Positions 1 through 6,138 are shown, counted from the stretch's first letter. The stretch is DNA of 9,049 nt from Gemmatimonadota bacterium (GCA_007129525.1 SKVI01000062.1:1-9049), one strand, 5' to 3'. The notes: generated by a model from the sequence alone, not told the origin. Numbers and translations: made by a program.

Positions 1-84
1 CGGCGGGTAGGCGGTGGGGGTCCCCGGCCCGCAGGACACGTAAACGTTACAGACCAACCGAAACCAACAATTCGGAGTTTCCTC

Positions 85-834
85 GTGAACATCATAGTCT
101 GCATCAAGCGAGTGCCCGACACCGAGACCCGGATCCGGGTCGGTGGCAACGGCACCTCCATCGATGAAAGCGGCGTCAAGTACGTCATGAGCCCATACGA
201 CGAGTTCGCCGTGGAGGCGGCGCTCCGCACCAAGGAGGCGCTGGGCGAGGGCGAGGTCACCGTCCTCACCCTGGGTGACGATGCATCGCAGGAGACCCTG
301 CGTACGGCACTGGCCATGGGTGCGGACCGGGCGGTTCTCCTCCAGGGCGACGTCGGCCCCGATGGGCTGGCCACCGCCAAGGCGCTGGCAGCGGAGATCG
401 GCGAGTCGGACCCCCCGCTGGTGCTCCTGGGCGTGAAGGCGGCTGACCACGATCAGCAGCAGGTAGGACCCATGCTGGCCACCCTCCTGGATCGTCCCTG
501 CGCGACGGCGGTTTCCAACTTCGAGATGAAGGACGGGGCCGTGGTCTGTCACAGCGAGGTGGAGGGAGGCACGCAGGTGCTGGAGCTCCCCCTGCCCGCG
601 GTGGTCACCATCACCAAGGGCGAGTTCGAGCCCCGCTACGCTTCCCTCAAGGGGATCATGGCGGCGAAGCGCAAGCCGCTGGAGACCCGGGAAGCCCAGT
701 CCGCCCCCTCACGGCTGTCGGTGAAGTCCATGGAGCTTCCCCCGGAGCGGGAGGCGGGCAGAATCGTGGGAGAGGGGGCCGATGCCGTTCCGGAGCTGGT
801 TCGCCTGCTTCGGGAAGAGGCCAACGTACTCTGA
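85..834 (+). CDS. etfB: Electron transfer flavoprotein, beta subunit
   Basis: Small subunit of the heterodimeric electron transfer flavoprotein. With EtfA it takes electrons from flavin dehydrogenases such as acyl-CoA dehydrogenases and passes them on, usually to ETF:quinone oxidoreductase; it acts in the cytoplasm. The 249 residues match the usual length of about 250. The N-terminus MNIIVCIKRVPDTE is typical. The nucleotide-binding stretch GVKAADHDQQQVG lies at residues 116-128. The family signature region is GGTQVLELPLPAVVT (161-175). The partner-recognition loop EPRYASLKGIMAAKRKPL (182-199) keeps the Leu (188) that in human ETF-beta docks into dehydrogenases. The start is GTG, supported by GGAG at 74-77 about 7 bases upstream. 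It is followed 50 bp later by etfA. No dehydrogenase or ETF:quinone oxidoreductase gene is visible in the window, so the electron donor cannot be named. Confidence 0.97.
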   Translation: MNIIVCIKRVPDTETRIRVGGNGTSIDESGVKYVMSPYDEFAVEAALRTKEALGEGEVTVLTLGDDASQETLRTALAMGADRAVLLQGDVGPDGLATAKALAAEIGESDPPLVLLGVKAADHDQQQVGPMLATLLDRPCATAVSNFEMKDGAVVCHSEVEGGTQVLELPLPAVVTITKGEFEPRYASLKGIMAAKRKPLETREAQSAPSRLSVKSMELPPEREAGRIVGEGADAVPELVRLLREEANVL

Positions 835-884
835 TCGCTTTGCCGCATACGAACATTCGATCTCGCTGAGGAGAGTCCGAGCAT

Positions 885-1871
885 ATGAAGATTCTGGCTG
901 TTGTCGAACAGAGAGATGGTGAGGTCCTGGGAGCGTCCCGGGAAGTGACGTCCGCCGCCGCGTCCCTGGCGGAGGAGGCCGGGGGTGAAGCCCACGTCCT
1001 GCTCCTGGGCGGGCCGGGTGTATCGGAGGGAGCCGCCGCGCTGGGGGCCTTCGGTGCCGCACGGGTGAAGGTGGCGGCCCACGACGCCCTCGCCGAATAC
1101 CATCCCGACGGCTACTCGAAGGTGGTGCGCCAGGTGGTGGAGGACGGGGGGTACGACGCCGTCTTCCTTCCGGCCACCAGTCAGGGCAAGGACCTGGCGC
1201 CCCGGTTGGCGGCGCTCCTGGACGTGCCCCTGGCCCAGGACATCACCCGCGCATCGGTGGTGGACGGGGCACTGGAGCTCTTCCGCCCGGTATACGCCGG
1301 CAAGGCCTTCACCCAGCTCGAGGTGGACGCCTCTCCGGTGCTGGCCACCCTCCGCCCCAATGTCTTTCAGGCGCAGGAGCGGGACGGAGCGGCCGAGGTG
1401 GAGTCGCTGGAGATGGAACTGGACCCTGATAGCTGGCCCACCCGGGTCGTGTCCTTCGAGGCCACCGGCGGCGACGTTCCGGACGTGGCCGAGGCCGCGG
1501 TGGTGGTGTCGGGTGGCCGCGGAATGAAGGAGCCGGACAACTGGAATCTCCTGGAGGATCTCCGACAGGCCCTTGGAAGTGAGGCCGGCCTGGGGGCCTC
1601 GCGGGCGGTGGTGGACGCCGGATGGCGGCCCCACGGCGAGCAGGTGGGTCAGACCGGAAAGACGGTGGCACCCAAGCTCTACTTCGCCATCGGTATCTCG
1701 GGTGCCATCCAGCACCTGGCGGGGATGCGGACGGCGGGGACCATCGTGGCGGTGAATCGCGATCCCGATGCCCCCATCTTCAAGGTCGCGGACTACGGGA
1801 TCGTCGGCGACCTCTTCGAGGTGGTCCCCCGGCTCACCGAGGAGGTCCGGGAGCTGAAGGCCCAGGGTTGA
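885..1871 (+). CDS. etfA: Electron transfer flavoprotein, alpha subunit
   Basis: Large, FAD-binding subunit of the electron transfer flavoprotein and partner of the upstream etfB product. At 328 residues it is the normal length. The N-terminal half (about 1-190) is the alpha/beta domain that packs on EtfB. The C-terminal half is the FAD domain, with VVSGGRGM (207-214), whose Arg (212) sits near the flavin in known ETFs. It also has GQTGKTVAP (255-263) and the family signature LYFAIGISGAIQHLAGM (265-281) continuing to IVAVN. ADYGIVGDLFEVVP (302-315) closes the fold. These loops closely resemble those of the human, non-bifurcating type, so a simple electron shuttle is more likely than a bifurcating ETF. 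A strong ribosome binding site (GAGGAGAG, 868-875) precedes the ATG. Its end converges, 10 bp apart, with the minus-strand M23 peptidase gene. Confidence 0.97.
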   Translation: MKILAVVEQRDGEVLGASREVTSAAASLAEEAGGEAHVLLLGGPGVSEGAAALGAFGAARVKVAAHDALAEYHPDGYSKVVRQVVEDGGYDAVFLPATSQGKDLAPRLAALLDVPLAQDITRASVVDGALELFRPVYAGKAFTQLEVDASPVLATLRPNVFQAQERDGAAEVESLEMELDPDSWPTRVVSFEATGGDVPDVAEAAVVVSGGRGMKEPDNWNLLEDLRQALGSEAGLGASRAVVDAGWRPHGEQVGQTGKTVAPKLYFAIGISGAIQHLAGMRTAGTIVAVNRDPDAPIFKVADYGIVGDLFEVVPRLTEEVRELKAQG

Positions 1872-1881
1872 CCGCGTAGAA

Positions 1882-2343
1882 TCAGGGCCTTCGGCCCAGA
1901 AACGCTACCGGGTCCACCGGACGTCCCGAGACCCAGACCTCGAAGTGGAGGTGGGGCGCGGTGACCCTTCCAGTGGCGCCGCTGAGGCCGATGACCTGCT
2001 GGTGCTCAACCTCCTGCCCGGCCCGGACCTGGATCTCAGAGAGGTGGGCGTAGACCGTGAGGACGTCCCGTCGGTGCTCCAGCCAGACCACCTTGCCGTA
2101 GCCCCGCATCTCGCCGGCGAAGCGGACTCGGCCGGGCAGCATACTTCGGATGGGGGTGCCGGTGGGAACGGACACATCGACGCCCCGGTGAACCGCTGGG
2201 ATCACGCCACTCCACCGCATCCCGAAGGGAGAGGTCATGTCTCCGGCCGTGGGCCAGCGGGGCAGGGCACACCCACCGAGCGCCAGCAGGATGATGAATC
2301 CCGTGAGCAGGGCCTGGGCCGGCCTCCTGGGTTCAGCGTGCAT
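1882..2343 (-). CDS. M23-family zinc metallopeptidase lipoprotein (LytM-type)
   Basis: Predicted peptidoglycan endopeptidase that cleaves peptide cross-links in the periplasm. Residues 8-24 are a lipoprotein signal ending in the lipobox LGGC with Cys25. Ala follows the Cys, which by the E. coli rule would send it to the outer membrane. The rest is a bare M23 domain with all key residues: HRGVD (His52, Asp56) and the second His of PHLHFE (His133) as zinc ligands, and His100 in YAHL as the catalytic base. At 153 residues it is among the shorter family members, with no coiled coil, LysM or SH3 part. The intact active site argues for a real enzyme, not a degenerate EnvC/NlpD-like activator. A GGGGAG motif (2359-2354) lies 10 bases before the ATG. 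It starts 21 bp after the beta-barrel gene, so the two probably form an operon. Confidence 0.9.
   Translation of the reverse strand: MHAEPRRPAQALLTGFIILLALGGCALPRWPTAGDMTSPFGMRWSGVIPAVHRGVDVSVPTGTPIRSMLPGRVRFAGEMRGYGKVVWLEHRRDVLTVYAHLSEIQVRAGQEVEHQQVIGLSGATGRVTAPHLHFEVWVSGRPVDPVAFLGRRP
1885..1897. other. Short inverted repeat at the etfA / M23 convergent junction
   Basis: GGGCC-TTC-GGCCC forms a perfect 5-bp stem with a 3-base loop. It lies in the last codons of the minus-strand M23 gene, directly before its stop codon (1884-1882), and 13 bases after the etfA stop. It could slow or end transcription in both directions. No run of T follows on either strand, so it is not a classical intrinsic terminator, and chance is possible in G+C-rich DNA. 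Confidence 0.3.
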
Positions 2344-2364
2344 GGCCGGCCCACTCCCCGGGGC

Positions 2365-3063
2365 TCAGAACCGGTAGGCTCCGCCCAGGGTCACCACTCC
2401 GACACCGGTCCACTCCTGATCCGAGATGGAGCCGAGACCGTTCTCGCCCTCGAACTGGAAGAACGCCTCCGGTGTCCCCAGCCTCCAGATGTGGAGGAGC
2501 GCGTCGGCTCGGACGGTGAGCCGGTCCGTGGGGAGCCACCGGCTGCCCAGTCCCAGCACCCCCAGGAAGGAGGGCCCGAAGCTGAAGCGTTCCTCCCCGA
2601 AGAGATCCTCCTCCAGCGGGCTGTCGCGGCTCAGGTCAAAGGCGAGGCCGCCACCGACCACCGCGAAGGGAGCCAGGTCGTTCCACGTGCGGTTGCCCGT
2701 AAGGGTGAAGCGGAGTCGTCCATCGATTCCCGCGACCGTGGAGGTCGTGCTGCCCAGAAGCTGAAGCCCCTCGTCCGGGTCGCTTGGGTCGTAGACGTTG
2801 CGGTCGGTGGGGAGGAGGAAGGCGGTGCCTTCGATTGCGAACGGACCGCCAAGTTCCAGCCCGTAACGGCCTCCGAAGTAGACTCCCCCGCCCGGTCCCA
2901 GGTCCAGGCTGCCCCGATTGTCGGATGCGGCACCGACGAAGAAGCCGGCCTGGTGCCGGGTGTCGATGAACTCGTAGGGCGAGGGGACCTCCTGGCCCAG
3001 GGCGGGGGTCACGCCCATGGTCACGGCGAGGATCGGGAGTGCAGCGAGGGGGAATCGGCGCAT
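2365..3063 (-). CDS. Secreted outer-membrane beta-barrel-like protein, function unknown
   Basis: Predicted small outer membrane protein of 232 residues. The chosen ATG begins a clear Sec signal peptide (MRRFPLAALPILAVTMG...) with likely cleavage after Ala-Leu-Gly23. A longer reading from GTG at 3147 would bury this signal behind 28 polar residues and was rejected. The mature part is rich in Gly and alternating aromatic/hydrophobic residues (GGGVYFGGRYGLELGGPFAIEG, AFFQFEG) and ends in VTLGGAYRF. A final aromatic residue is the usual mark of BAM-dependent barrel insertion. The length fits an 8- to 10-stranded barrel of the OmpA/OmpW size class, but I recognise no specific family. No good ribosome binding site is visible. 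It is the first gene of a likely two-gene operon with the M23 lipoprotein; the pairing suggests an envelope role but does not define it. Confidence 0.8.
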   Translation of the reverse strand: MRRFPLAALPILAVTMGVTPALGQEVPSPYEFIDTRHQAGFFVGAASDNRGSLDLGPGGGVYFGGRYGLELGGPFAIEGTAFLLPTDRNVYDPSDPDEGLQLLGSTTSTVAGIDGRLRFTLTGNRTWNDLAPFAVVGGGLAFDLSRDSPLEEDLFGEERFSFGPSFLGVLGLGSRWLPTDRLTVRADALLHIWRLGTPEAFFQFEGENGLGSISDQEWTGVGVVTLGGAYRF

Positions 3064-3125
3064 GGACGCGAGGTCTCTGGGTTCGATTGCGAAGGTGGCG
3101 TCGGAAAAGGGCCTGAACGAAGGAG

Positions 3126-3155
3126 AAGCTACCCGGATACGGCGCACCAGATCAA
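3126..3155 (-). promoter_or_regulatory. Possible promoter for the beta-barrel / M23 operon
   Basis: Reading the minus strand, TTGATC (3155-3150) and TAGCTT (3131-3126) are separated by 18 bp. They match the sigma-70 boxes at 4/6 and 3/6. Transcription would begin near 3118, giving a leader of about 55 bases. This is weak support, helped only by its position in the divergent intergenic region. Confidence 0.3.
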
Positions 3156-3190
3156 GGTGTGGACCGGGGTGCCGGAACTCCCTCCTCCGT

Positions 3191-3219
3191 TTGACTCATT
3201 CCCTCCGCGCGGGCAGATT
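3191..3219 (+). promoter_or_regulatory. Possible promoter for the SH3-repeat gene
   Basis: TTGACT (3191-3196) matches the -35 consensus at 5/6. CAGATT (3214-3219), 17 bp further on, matches the -10 box at only 3/6. Transcription would start near 3226. Just downstream is an exact tandem heptamer GTGCTCG (3227-3240), and at 3267-3279 an inverted repeat GGTGT-GGA-ACACC; either could be a regulator site or chance. Confidence 0.38.
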
Positions 3220-3315
3220 TCAGACAGTGCTCGGTGCTCGGCGATGGCGGCCGGCATCGGCATCCCGGTGTGGAACACCACCCGTTCCCCTTCGTTTCCA
3301 TTCAACAGCCTCTTG

Positions 3316-4434
3316 ATGCGAACCAGCCCCGAACCCGACGGCTCGTCAGACGGCGGGACGCCGTTCCCCCGGCGCCCCTTCCGATCATGGCGCACGCTCG
3401 TCGGCCTGATGGGTCTGCTGGGCCCCTGGAGTATGCTCACGGGGCTTCTGGGCCCCGAGCCGATGCTGGCCCAGTCGGCCGTGGTGGATGCCACGGAGAA
3501 CTTCCGGGCTGAGCCCAACGGAACGATCCTGGGACAGCTCGAGCCGGGCACCCCGCTGAGGGTGGTGGCCGAGGAGGGCAACTGGCTCCAGGTGACGGTG
3601 GAGGGCTACGTCTGGACCCGGTCCATGCAGCTCCTCGATGACGGTGACCTGGACCTGATCATCTCCGAGCCCGAGGGCGAGAACCTGAGGGCCGAGCCGC
3701 AGGGCAGGGTGGCCGGACGGCTCGTCCGAGGAGCCCAGCTCGAAGAGCTGGAACGGATCCCCGGATGGGTGCGGGTACGTCGGACCGGCTGGATCTGGGG
3801 TCCCTCTACTGCCATGGTCGAGGCCCGGGCGTCTCCGGCCCCTGAGGAGCCCGAGCCGGACCCATCGGAAGCGGACGAGCCGGAGCAGCCCCCATCGCCC
3901 GCCGAGGAGGCCCTGGCCGGGATCCGTGCCGGCCCTGGAGGGCTGGCCATCCTGGGCGCACCGGATGGGAGCCCGGTGGCAGAGGCGCAGCCGGGGGCCG
4001 AGCTCCATGTCCTGAGCCGCCAGGAAGGGTGGGCCCGGGTTCAGCTGGAGGGTTGGGTGAGGCTCCCCGACGAGGGTGGCGACGCCCGTGAGGACGAGCC
4101 GGGCCTGGCCACCCGGGTCACGGTGGCGGAGATCCGGGACGATCCGGACCGGTACCGCGGGCGCACGGTGGAGGTGGAGCTCCAGTTCATTTCCCTGGAG
4201 GAAGCCGAAGCCATACGGAGCGATTTCTACGAGGGCGAACCCTTCCTCCTGACCCGGGCCGCAGACGGCGAGCGCTCGTTCGCCTACGTGGCCGTCCCGC
4301 CCGAGCGGGTGGCCGAGGTGGAGAACCTGTCGCCCCTGGAGGACCTCATGGTGGTGGGGAGGGTTCGGACCGGGGGAGCCGAGTTCACGGGAAACCCCGT
4401 GCTGGAGCTCGTGCGCTTCGAGCGGTCACGGTGA
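3316..4434 (+). CDS. Secreted protein with three SH3-like repeats and a C-terminal OB-like domain
   Basis: Predicted exported protein of 372 residues. A long signal region has Arg-rich residues 19-26, a hydrophobic stretch 28-47, and likely cleavage near MLAQ-S (50-54). SH3-like repeat 1 spans about 55-107 and repeat 2 about 113-168. They share the pattern N(F/L)RAEP.G...G.L..G..L, then W..V...G(Y/W)(V/I)W..S, as in bacterial SH3 (SH3b) domains that bind cell wall or ligands. An acidic Pro-rich linker (170-198) leads to a third, diverged repeat (199-252, ending GWARVQLEGWVRL). The C-terminal 110 residues, with DPDRYRGRTVEVELQF (277-292) and LMVVGRV (344-350), look like an OB-fold-type beta barrel. 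No catalytic motif is seen. The reading frame stays open far upstream, but that part is antisense to two real genes. The start at 3316 is chosen for the signal peptide and lacks a clear ribosome binding site; ATG 3244 is an alternative. Confidence 0.75.
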   Translation: MRTSPEPDGSSDGGTPFPRRPFRSWRTLVGLMGLLGPWSMLTGLLGPEPMLAQSAVVDATENFRAEPNGTILGQLEPGTPLRVVAEEGNWLQVTVEGYVWTRSMQLLDDGDLDLIISEPEGENLRAEPQGRVAGRLVRGAQLEELERIPGWVRVRRTGWIWGPSTAMVEARASPAPEEPEPDPSEADEPEQPPSPAEEALAGIRAGPGGLAILGAPDGSPVAEAQPGAELHVLSRQEGWARVQLEGWVRLPDEGGDAREDEPGLATRVTVAEIRDDPDRYRGRTVEVELQFISLEEAEAIRSDFYEGEPFLLTRAADGERSFAYVAVPPERVAEVENLSPLEDLMVVGRVRTGGAEFTGNPVLELVRFERSR

Positions 4435-4442
4435 CGGGTTGA

Positions 4443-4489
4443 ATCCTTCTCCCGCTTTGTTTCGTAGGAAGGATGGAGAGGCGATCTCC
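4443..4489. other. Two adjacent inverted repeats after the SH3-repeat gene
   Basis: ATCCTTC (4443-4449) pairs with GAAGGAT (4468-4474) across an 18-base loop. Directly next to it, GGAGA (4475-4479) pairs with TCTCC (4485-4489) across a 5-base loop. They lie between the stop at 4434 and the next ATG at 4544. They may form a transcription end or a leader structure of the next gene. There is no T run after either stem, so intrinsic termination is doubtful. Confidence 0.3.
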
Positions 4490-4543
4490 CGGGCCCGCTC
4501 GCGACAAGCGAAGGAATCCTGACCTCCGACACGGCGCGTATTC

Positions 4544-5503
4544 ATGTACTGCTGGTCCTGCGGACACCAACAGAGCAGCTCGGACTCCCGCTGCGGACGC
4601 TGTGGGGCTCCCCCGGCGCAGCTCCCTTCCGATGCCTCCGGGCATCACGGGATCCGGGTCTGCCCGGGATGCGGCTACCGGGGTGATGGGATGCCGTACT
4701 TCCGGCGGGCCAGCCACCTGGCCCTCCTGGCCGGCGCGGCACTTCTCACCTACGGAATCGGCGGGCTGGCATACTGGCTCATCAAGCGGGATGACCGGGT
4801 TTGCCCTTCGTGCGGCCTCTCATGGAAGCGGAGCCGTCCCGTGGGAAGCGCACTGCCGCCGTCGGCGGACGCGGCCGAGGAGACGCCGCAGACCCCGGGC
4901 CGCGAGGTGGCCGCCTCCCGGTCCGGCGGCGCAGGGGCGGGCCAGGACCCGGGGGCCGGGAAAGGTGCCGCGGAACGCTCCGCGCCCGTGCGGCGCAGAC
5001 CCGAGACCGGACTGCCCCGGGCAGGGACGACTCGCCGGGTCGTGGGTGCGTTGCTGGCTCTCTTCTCCGTTCTCTTTCTGGGTCTCGGTCTGGTTCAGGG
5101 AGAGGCGGGCGCGGCCATCCTTTCGCTCTTCCTGGGGCTCAGCGGTGCCGCCACCTTCGGGTGGGGATGGAGCGCCAGGCAGCGGCGCAGAGAAGCCATC
5201 CTTCGCCGTATGCAGGGCCGGGTTCTGCAGCTTGCCCGGGTTCGTCGTGGCACCCTCACCGCCACCGACGTGGCCTCGGAGCTGGACCTTTCGCTGGACG
5301 GGGCCGAGCGGGTGCTCCTGTCGCTGGATGACGGCCTGAGGGTCCGCTCCGACGTGACCCACGACGGGATCCTGGTCTTCGAGTTTCCCGAGATCCGTTG
5401 GGGGACGAGTCTTCCACCGGATCCCGACCGACGCCGGGCGTTGGAGTGGACCCGGGAGCTGGAGAAGAGCCGAAAGGAATCCGGGAGTTCGACCAAGGAG
5501 TAG
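4544..5503 (+). CDS. Zinc-ribbon membrane protein with a helix-turn-helix-like C-terminus
   Basis: Unrecognised integral membrane protein of 319 residues. It opens with a zinc ribbon, CWSC (3-6) and CGRC (17-20). A second set of cysteine pairs, CPGC (40-43) and CPSC (87-90), flanks a hydrophobic helix (about 58-80). One zinc site is thus split around a membrane segment, a layout known from LITAF-like domains. A Pro/Ala/Gly/Arg-rich, probably disordered linker runs 95-163. Two more membrane helices follow (about 166-184 and 188-208), then a basic stretch (RQRRRE). The last part (217-283) looks like a winged helix: REAILRRMQGRVLQLARVR, then TATDVASELDLSLDGAERVL, then a beta-hairpin ending GILVFEFPEI. 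This suggests a membrane-tethered sensor or regulator, but no function is assigned. The ATG at 4544 is required by the first CxxC; no good ribosome binding site precedes it. The small paralogs lie 110 bp downstream. Confidence 0.8.
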   Translation: MYCWSCGHQQSSSDSRCGRCGAPPAQLPSDASGHHGIRVCPGCGYRGDGMPYFRRASHLALLAGAALLTYGIGGLAYWLIKRDDRVCPSCGLSWKRSRPVGSALPPSADAAEETPQTPGREVAASRSGGAGAGQDPGAGKGAAERSAPVRRRPETGLPRAGTTRRVVGALLALFSVLFLGLGLVQGEAGAAILSLFLGLSGAATFGWGWSARQRRREAILRRMQGRVLQLARVRRGTLTATDVASELDLSLDGAERVLLSLDDGLRVRSDVTHDGILVFEFPEIRWGTSLPPDPDRRRALEWTRELEKSRKESGSSTKE

Positions 5504-5510
5504 GGCCGTC

Positions 5511-5539
5511 TTGGACACGAGTGTGTGACGGCGTATCTT
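5511..5539 (+). promoter_or_regulatory. Possible promoter for the small paralog pair
   Basis: TTGGAC (5511-5516) and TATCTT (5534-5539) are 17 bp apart, the ideal sigma-70 spacing. The -10 box matches at 4/6, and the -35 box at 3/6. The A+T-rich TATCTTA stands out in its G+C-rich surroundings. It lies in the only gap upstream of the pair and would give a leader of about 68 bases. Confidence 0.35.
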
Positions 5540-5602
5540 ACGGGCGTTCCGACGAGCAAGATCGAACCACGAGGGCGAGCGAAGTCGAACGCCTTGTTTC
5601 GG

Positions 5603-5609
5603 GGAGGAG
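5603..5609 (+). promoter_or_regulatory. Ribosome binding site that sets the GTG start at 5614
   Basis: GGAGGAG ends 4 bases before the GTG at 5614, with the GGAGG core 6 bases away. It is the strongest Shine-Dalgarno match in this part of the window. It decides the start, because the same frame is open back to 5398, where it would overlap the zinc-ribbon gene. Confidence 0.75.
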
Positions 5610-5613
5610 TGCA

Positions 5614-5835
5614 GTGCGCCGGTTCAAGGACTCAGATGGCGAGGAGTGGGATGCCGTGGTGGGGAGATCGTCGTGGGGAGGGGTCTACCTCCTCTTTATT
5701 CCGGTCGAGGGAGGACCCGTTCGCCAGATGGCGCTGGAAGCCCAGGAGGTTCGGGAAGCCGAGCGGATGCTGGTCGGCGCCGACGACGGGGAGCTGGTCC
5801 GCCTCCTGACCCGTTCCGATCTTCGGCAACCATGA
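5614..5835 (+). CDS. Small conserved-looking protein, first of a tandem paralogous pair
   Basis: Unrecognised 73-residue soluble protein with no signal peptide or membrane helix. It begins MRRFKDSDGEEWDAVVGR, then a hydrophobic beta-like stretch GGVYLLFIP (22-30), then a charged helix (about 41-53) and a C-terminal helix with DDGELVRLLTR (57-67). The next gene has the same plan: FKD, acidic, G, W, acidic, A near the start, then G.Y.L...P, then A.R.L and D.EL.R.L near the end. The two are therefore likely ancient duplicates. The conserved opening across both genes, together with the strong ribosome binding site, confirms the GTG start at 5614. It ends 24 bp before its paralog. The compact beta-then-alpha layout could be a small binding or regulatory module, but no function can be given. 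Confidence 0.8.
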   Translation: MRRFKDSDGEEWDAVVGRSSWGGVYLLFIPVEGGPVRQMALEAQEVREAERMLVGADDGELVRLLTRSDLRQP

Positions 5836-5859
5836 TCATGACCAGCAAGGTAGGTTAGA

Positions 5860-6117
5860 ATGCGAGAGTTCAAGGACCACGAAGGGCGGGACTGGGAGGC
5901 CACCATCCGGAAGCGGGAGGGCCTGGACTTCAAGGGCCGGTACCACCTGGTGCTCCGGCCCCGGGGTGCGGAGAAAGACGACGAGGTGGAACTCACCGAT
6001 GTCCGGTGGAACAGCGAGAAGACGGCCCGCCGCACCCTGGAAACCATGTCCGACGTGGAGCTCCGGCGACGACTCCGGTCGGCCCGGGGTCGAGCCACCT
6101 CGGCCATGGACGTCTGA
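5860..6117 (+). CDS. Small conserved-looking protein, second of a tandem paralogous pair
   Basis: Unrecognised 85-residue soluble protein, paralog of the gene directly upstream. It starts MREFKDHEGRDWEATIRKRE, followed by a beta-like stretch KGRYHLVLRPRG (25-36), an acidic turn KDDEVELTDVRW (39-50), and two charged helices with TARRTLETMSDVELRRRLR (55-73). Compared with its neighbour it has a 3-residue insertion before the Tyr strand, a longer turn, and an extra Arg-rich tail, so the duplication is old. A good ribosome binding site (AAGGTAGG, 5847-5854) lies 5 bases before the ATG. An 8-codon open frame starting ATGA at the upstream stop (5832) ends one base before this ATG, which could help couple translation of the two. 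It converges on the PBP4 gene with 10 bp between the stop codons. Function unknown; high charge and no export signal suggest a cytoplasmic role. Confidence 0.85.
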   Translation: MREFKDHEGRDWEATIRKREGLDFKGRYHLVLRPRGAEKDDEVELTDVRWNSEKTARRTLETMSDVELRRRLRSARGRATSAMDV

Positions 6118-6120
6118 GTA

Positions 6121-6138
6121 GGGACCGTTAGCGGTCCT
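6121..6138. terminator. Hairpin between convergent small-protein and PBP4 genes
   Basis: GGACCG (6122-6127) and CGGTCC (6132-6137) form a perfect 6-bp stem with a TTAG tetraloop, extended by one G-T pair. It begins 4 bases after the stop at 6117. The loop holds the TAA stop of the minus-strand PBP4 gene (6130-6128). Its place between converging genes suits a two-way transcription end, but no clear T run follows on either strand. Confidence 0.45.

Noticed and set aside
1..84. Operator or promoter upstream of etfB around the AACGTT at 44-49
   Set aside because: The palindrome core is only 6 bp and no convincing -35/-10 pair is visible in the short upstream stretch, so I did not call a site.
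636..1715. 359-residue open frame on the minus strand opposite etfA and the end of etfB
   Set aside because: Both ETF subunits are certain, and the antisense product is His/Arg/Gly-rich with no domain. It is a codon-bias shadow.
1945..3315. Long open frame on the plus strand that runs into the SH3-repeat gene and would make an 829-residue protein
   Set aside because: This stretch is antisense to the M23 and beta-barrel genes, which have a lipobox, catalytic residues, a signal peptide and a terminal Phe. The translated antisense part is low-complexity Gly/Pro/Arg/Glu sequence, as expected from G+C-rich shadow frames. The real signal peptide starts near 3316.
3440..3457. Inverted repeat CGGGGC-TTCTGG-GCCCCG as a terminator
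   Set aside because: It lies inside the signal-peptide coding part of the SH3-repeat gene, where Gly-Pro codons naturally make such stems, and no T run follows.
4473..5339. Plus-strand frame starting at 4473 after an AAGG-like motif, overlapping the zinc-ribbon gene
   Set aside because: It is Arg/Pro/Ser-rich without domains. The competing frame from 4544 has ordered CxxC pairs, membrane helices and a plausible C-terminal domain.
5398..5613. Upstream in-frame extension of the first small gene
   Set aside because: It would overlap the zinc-ribbon gene by about 100 bases. The strong ribosome binding site at 5603-5609 and the alignment with the paralog place the start at 5614.
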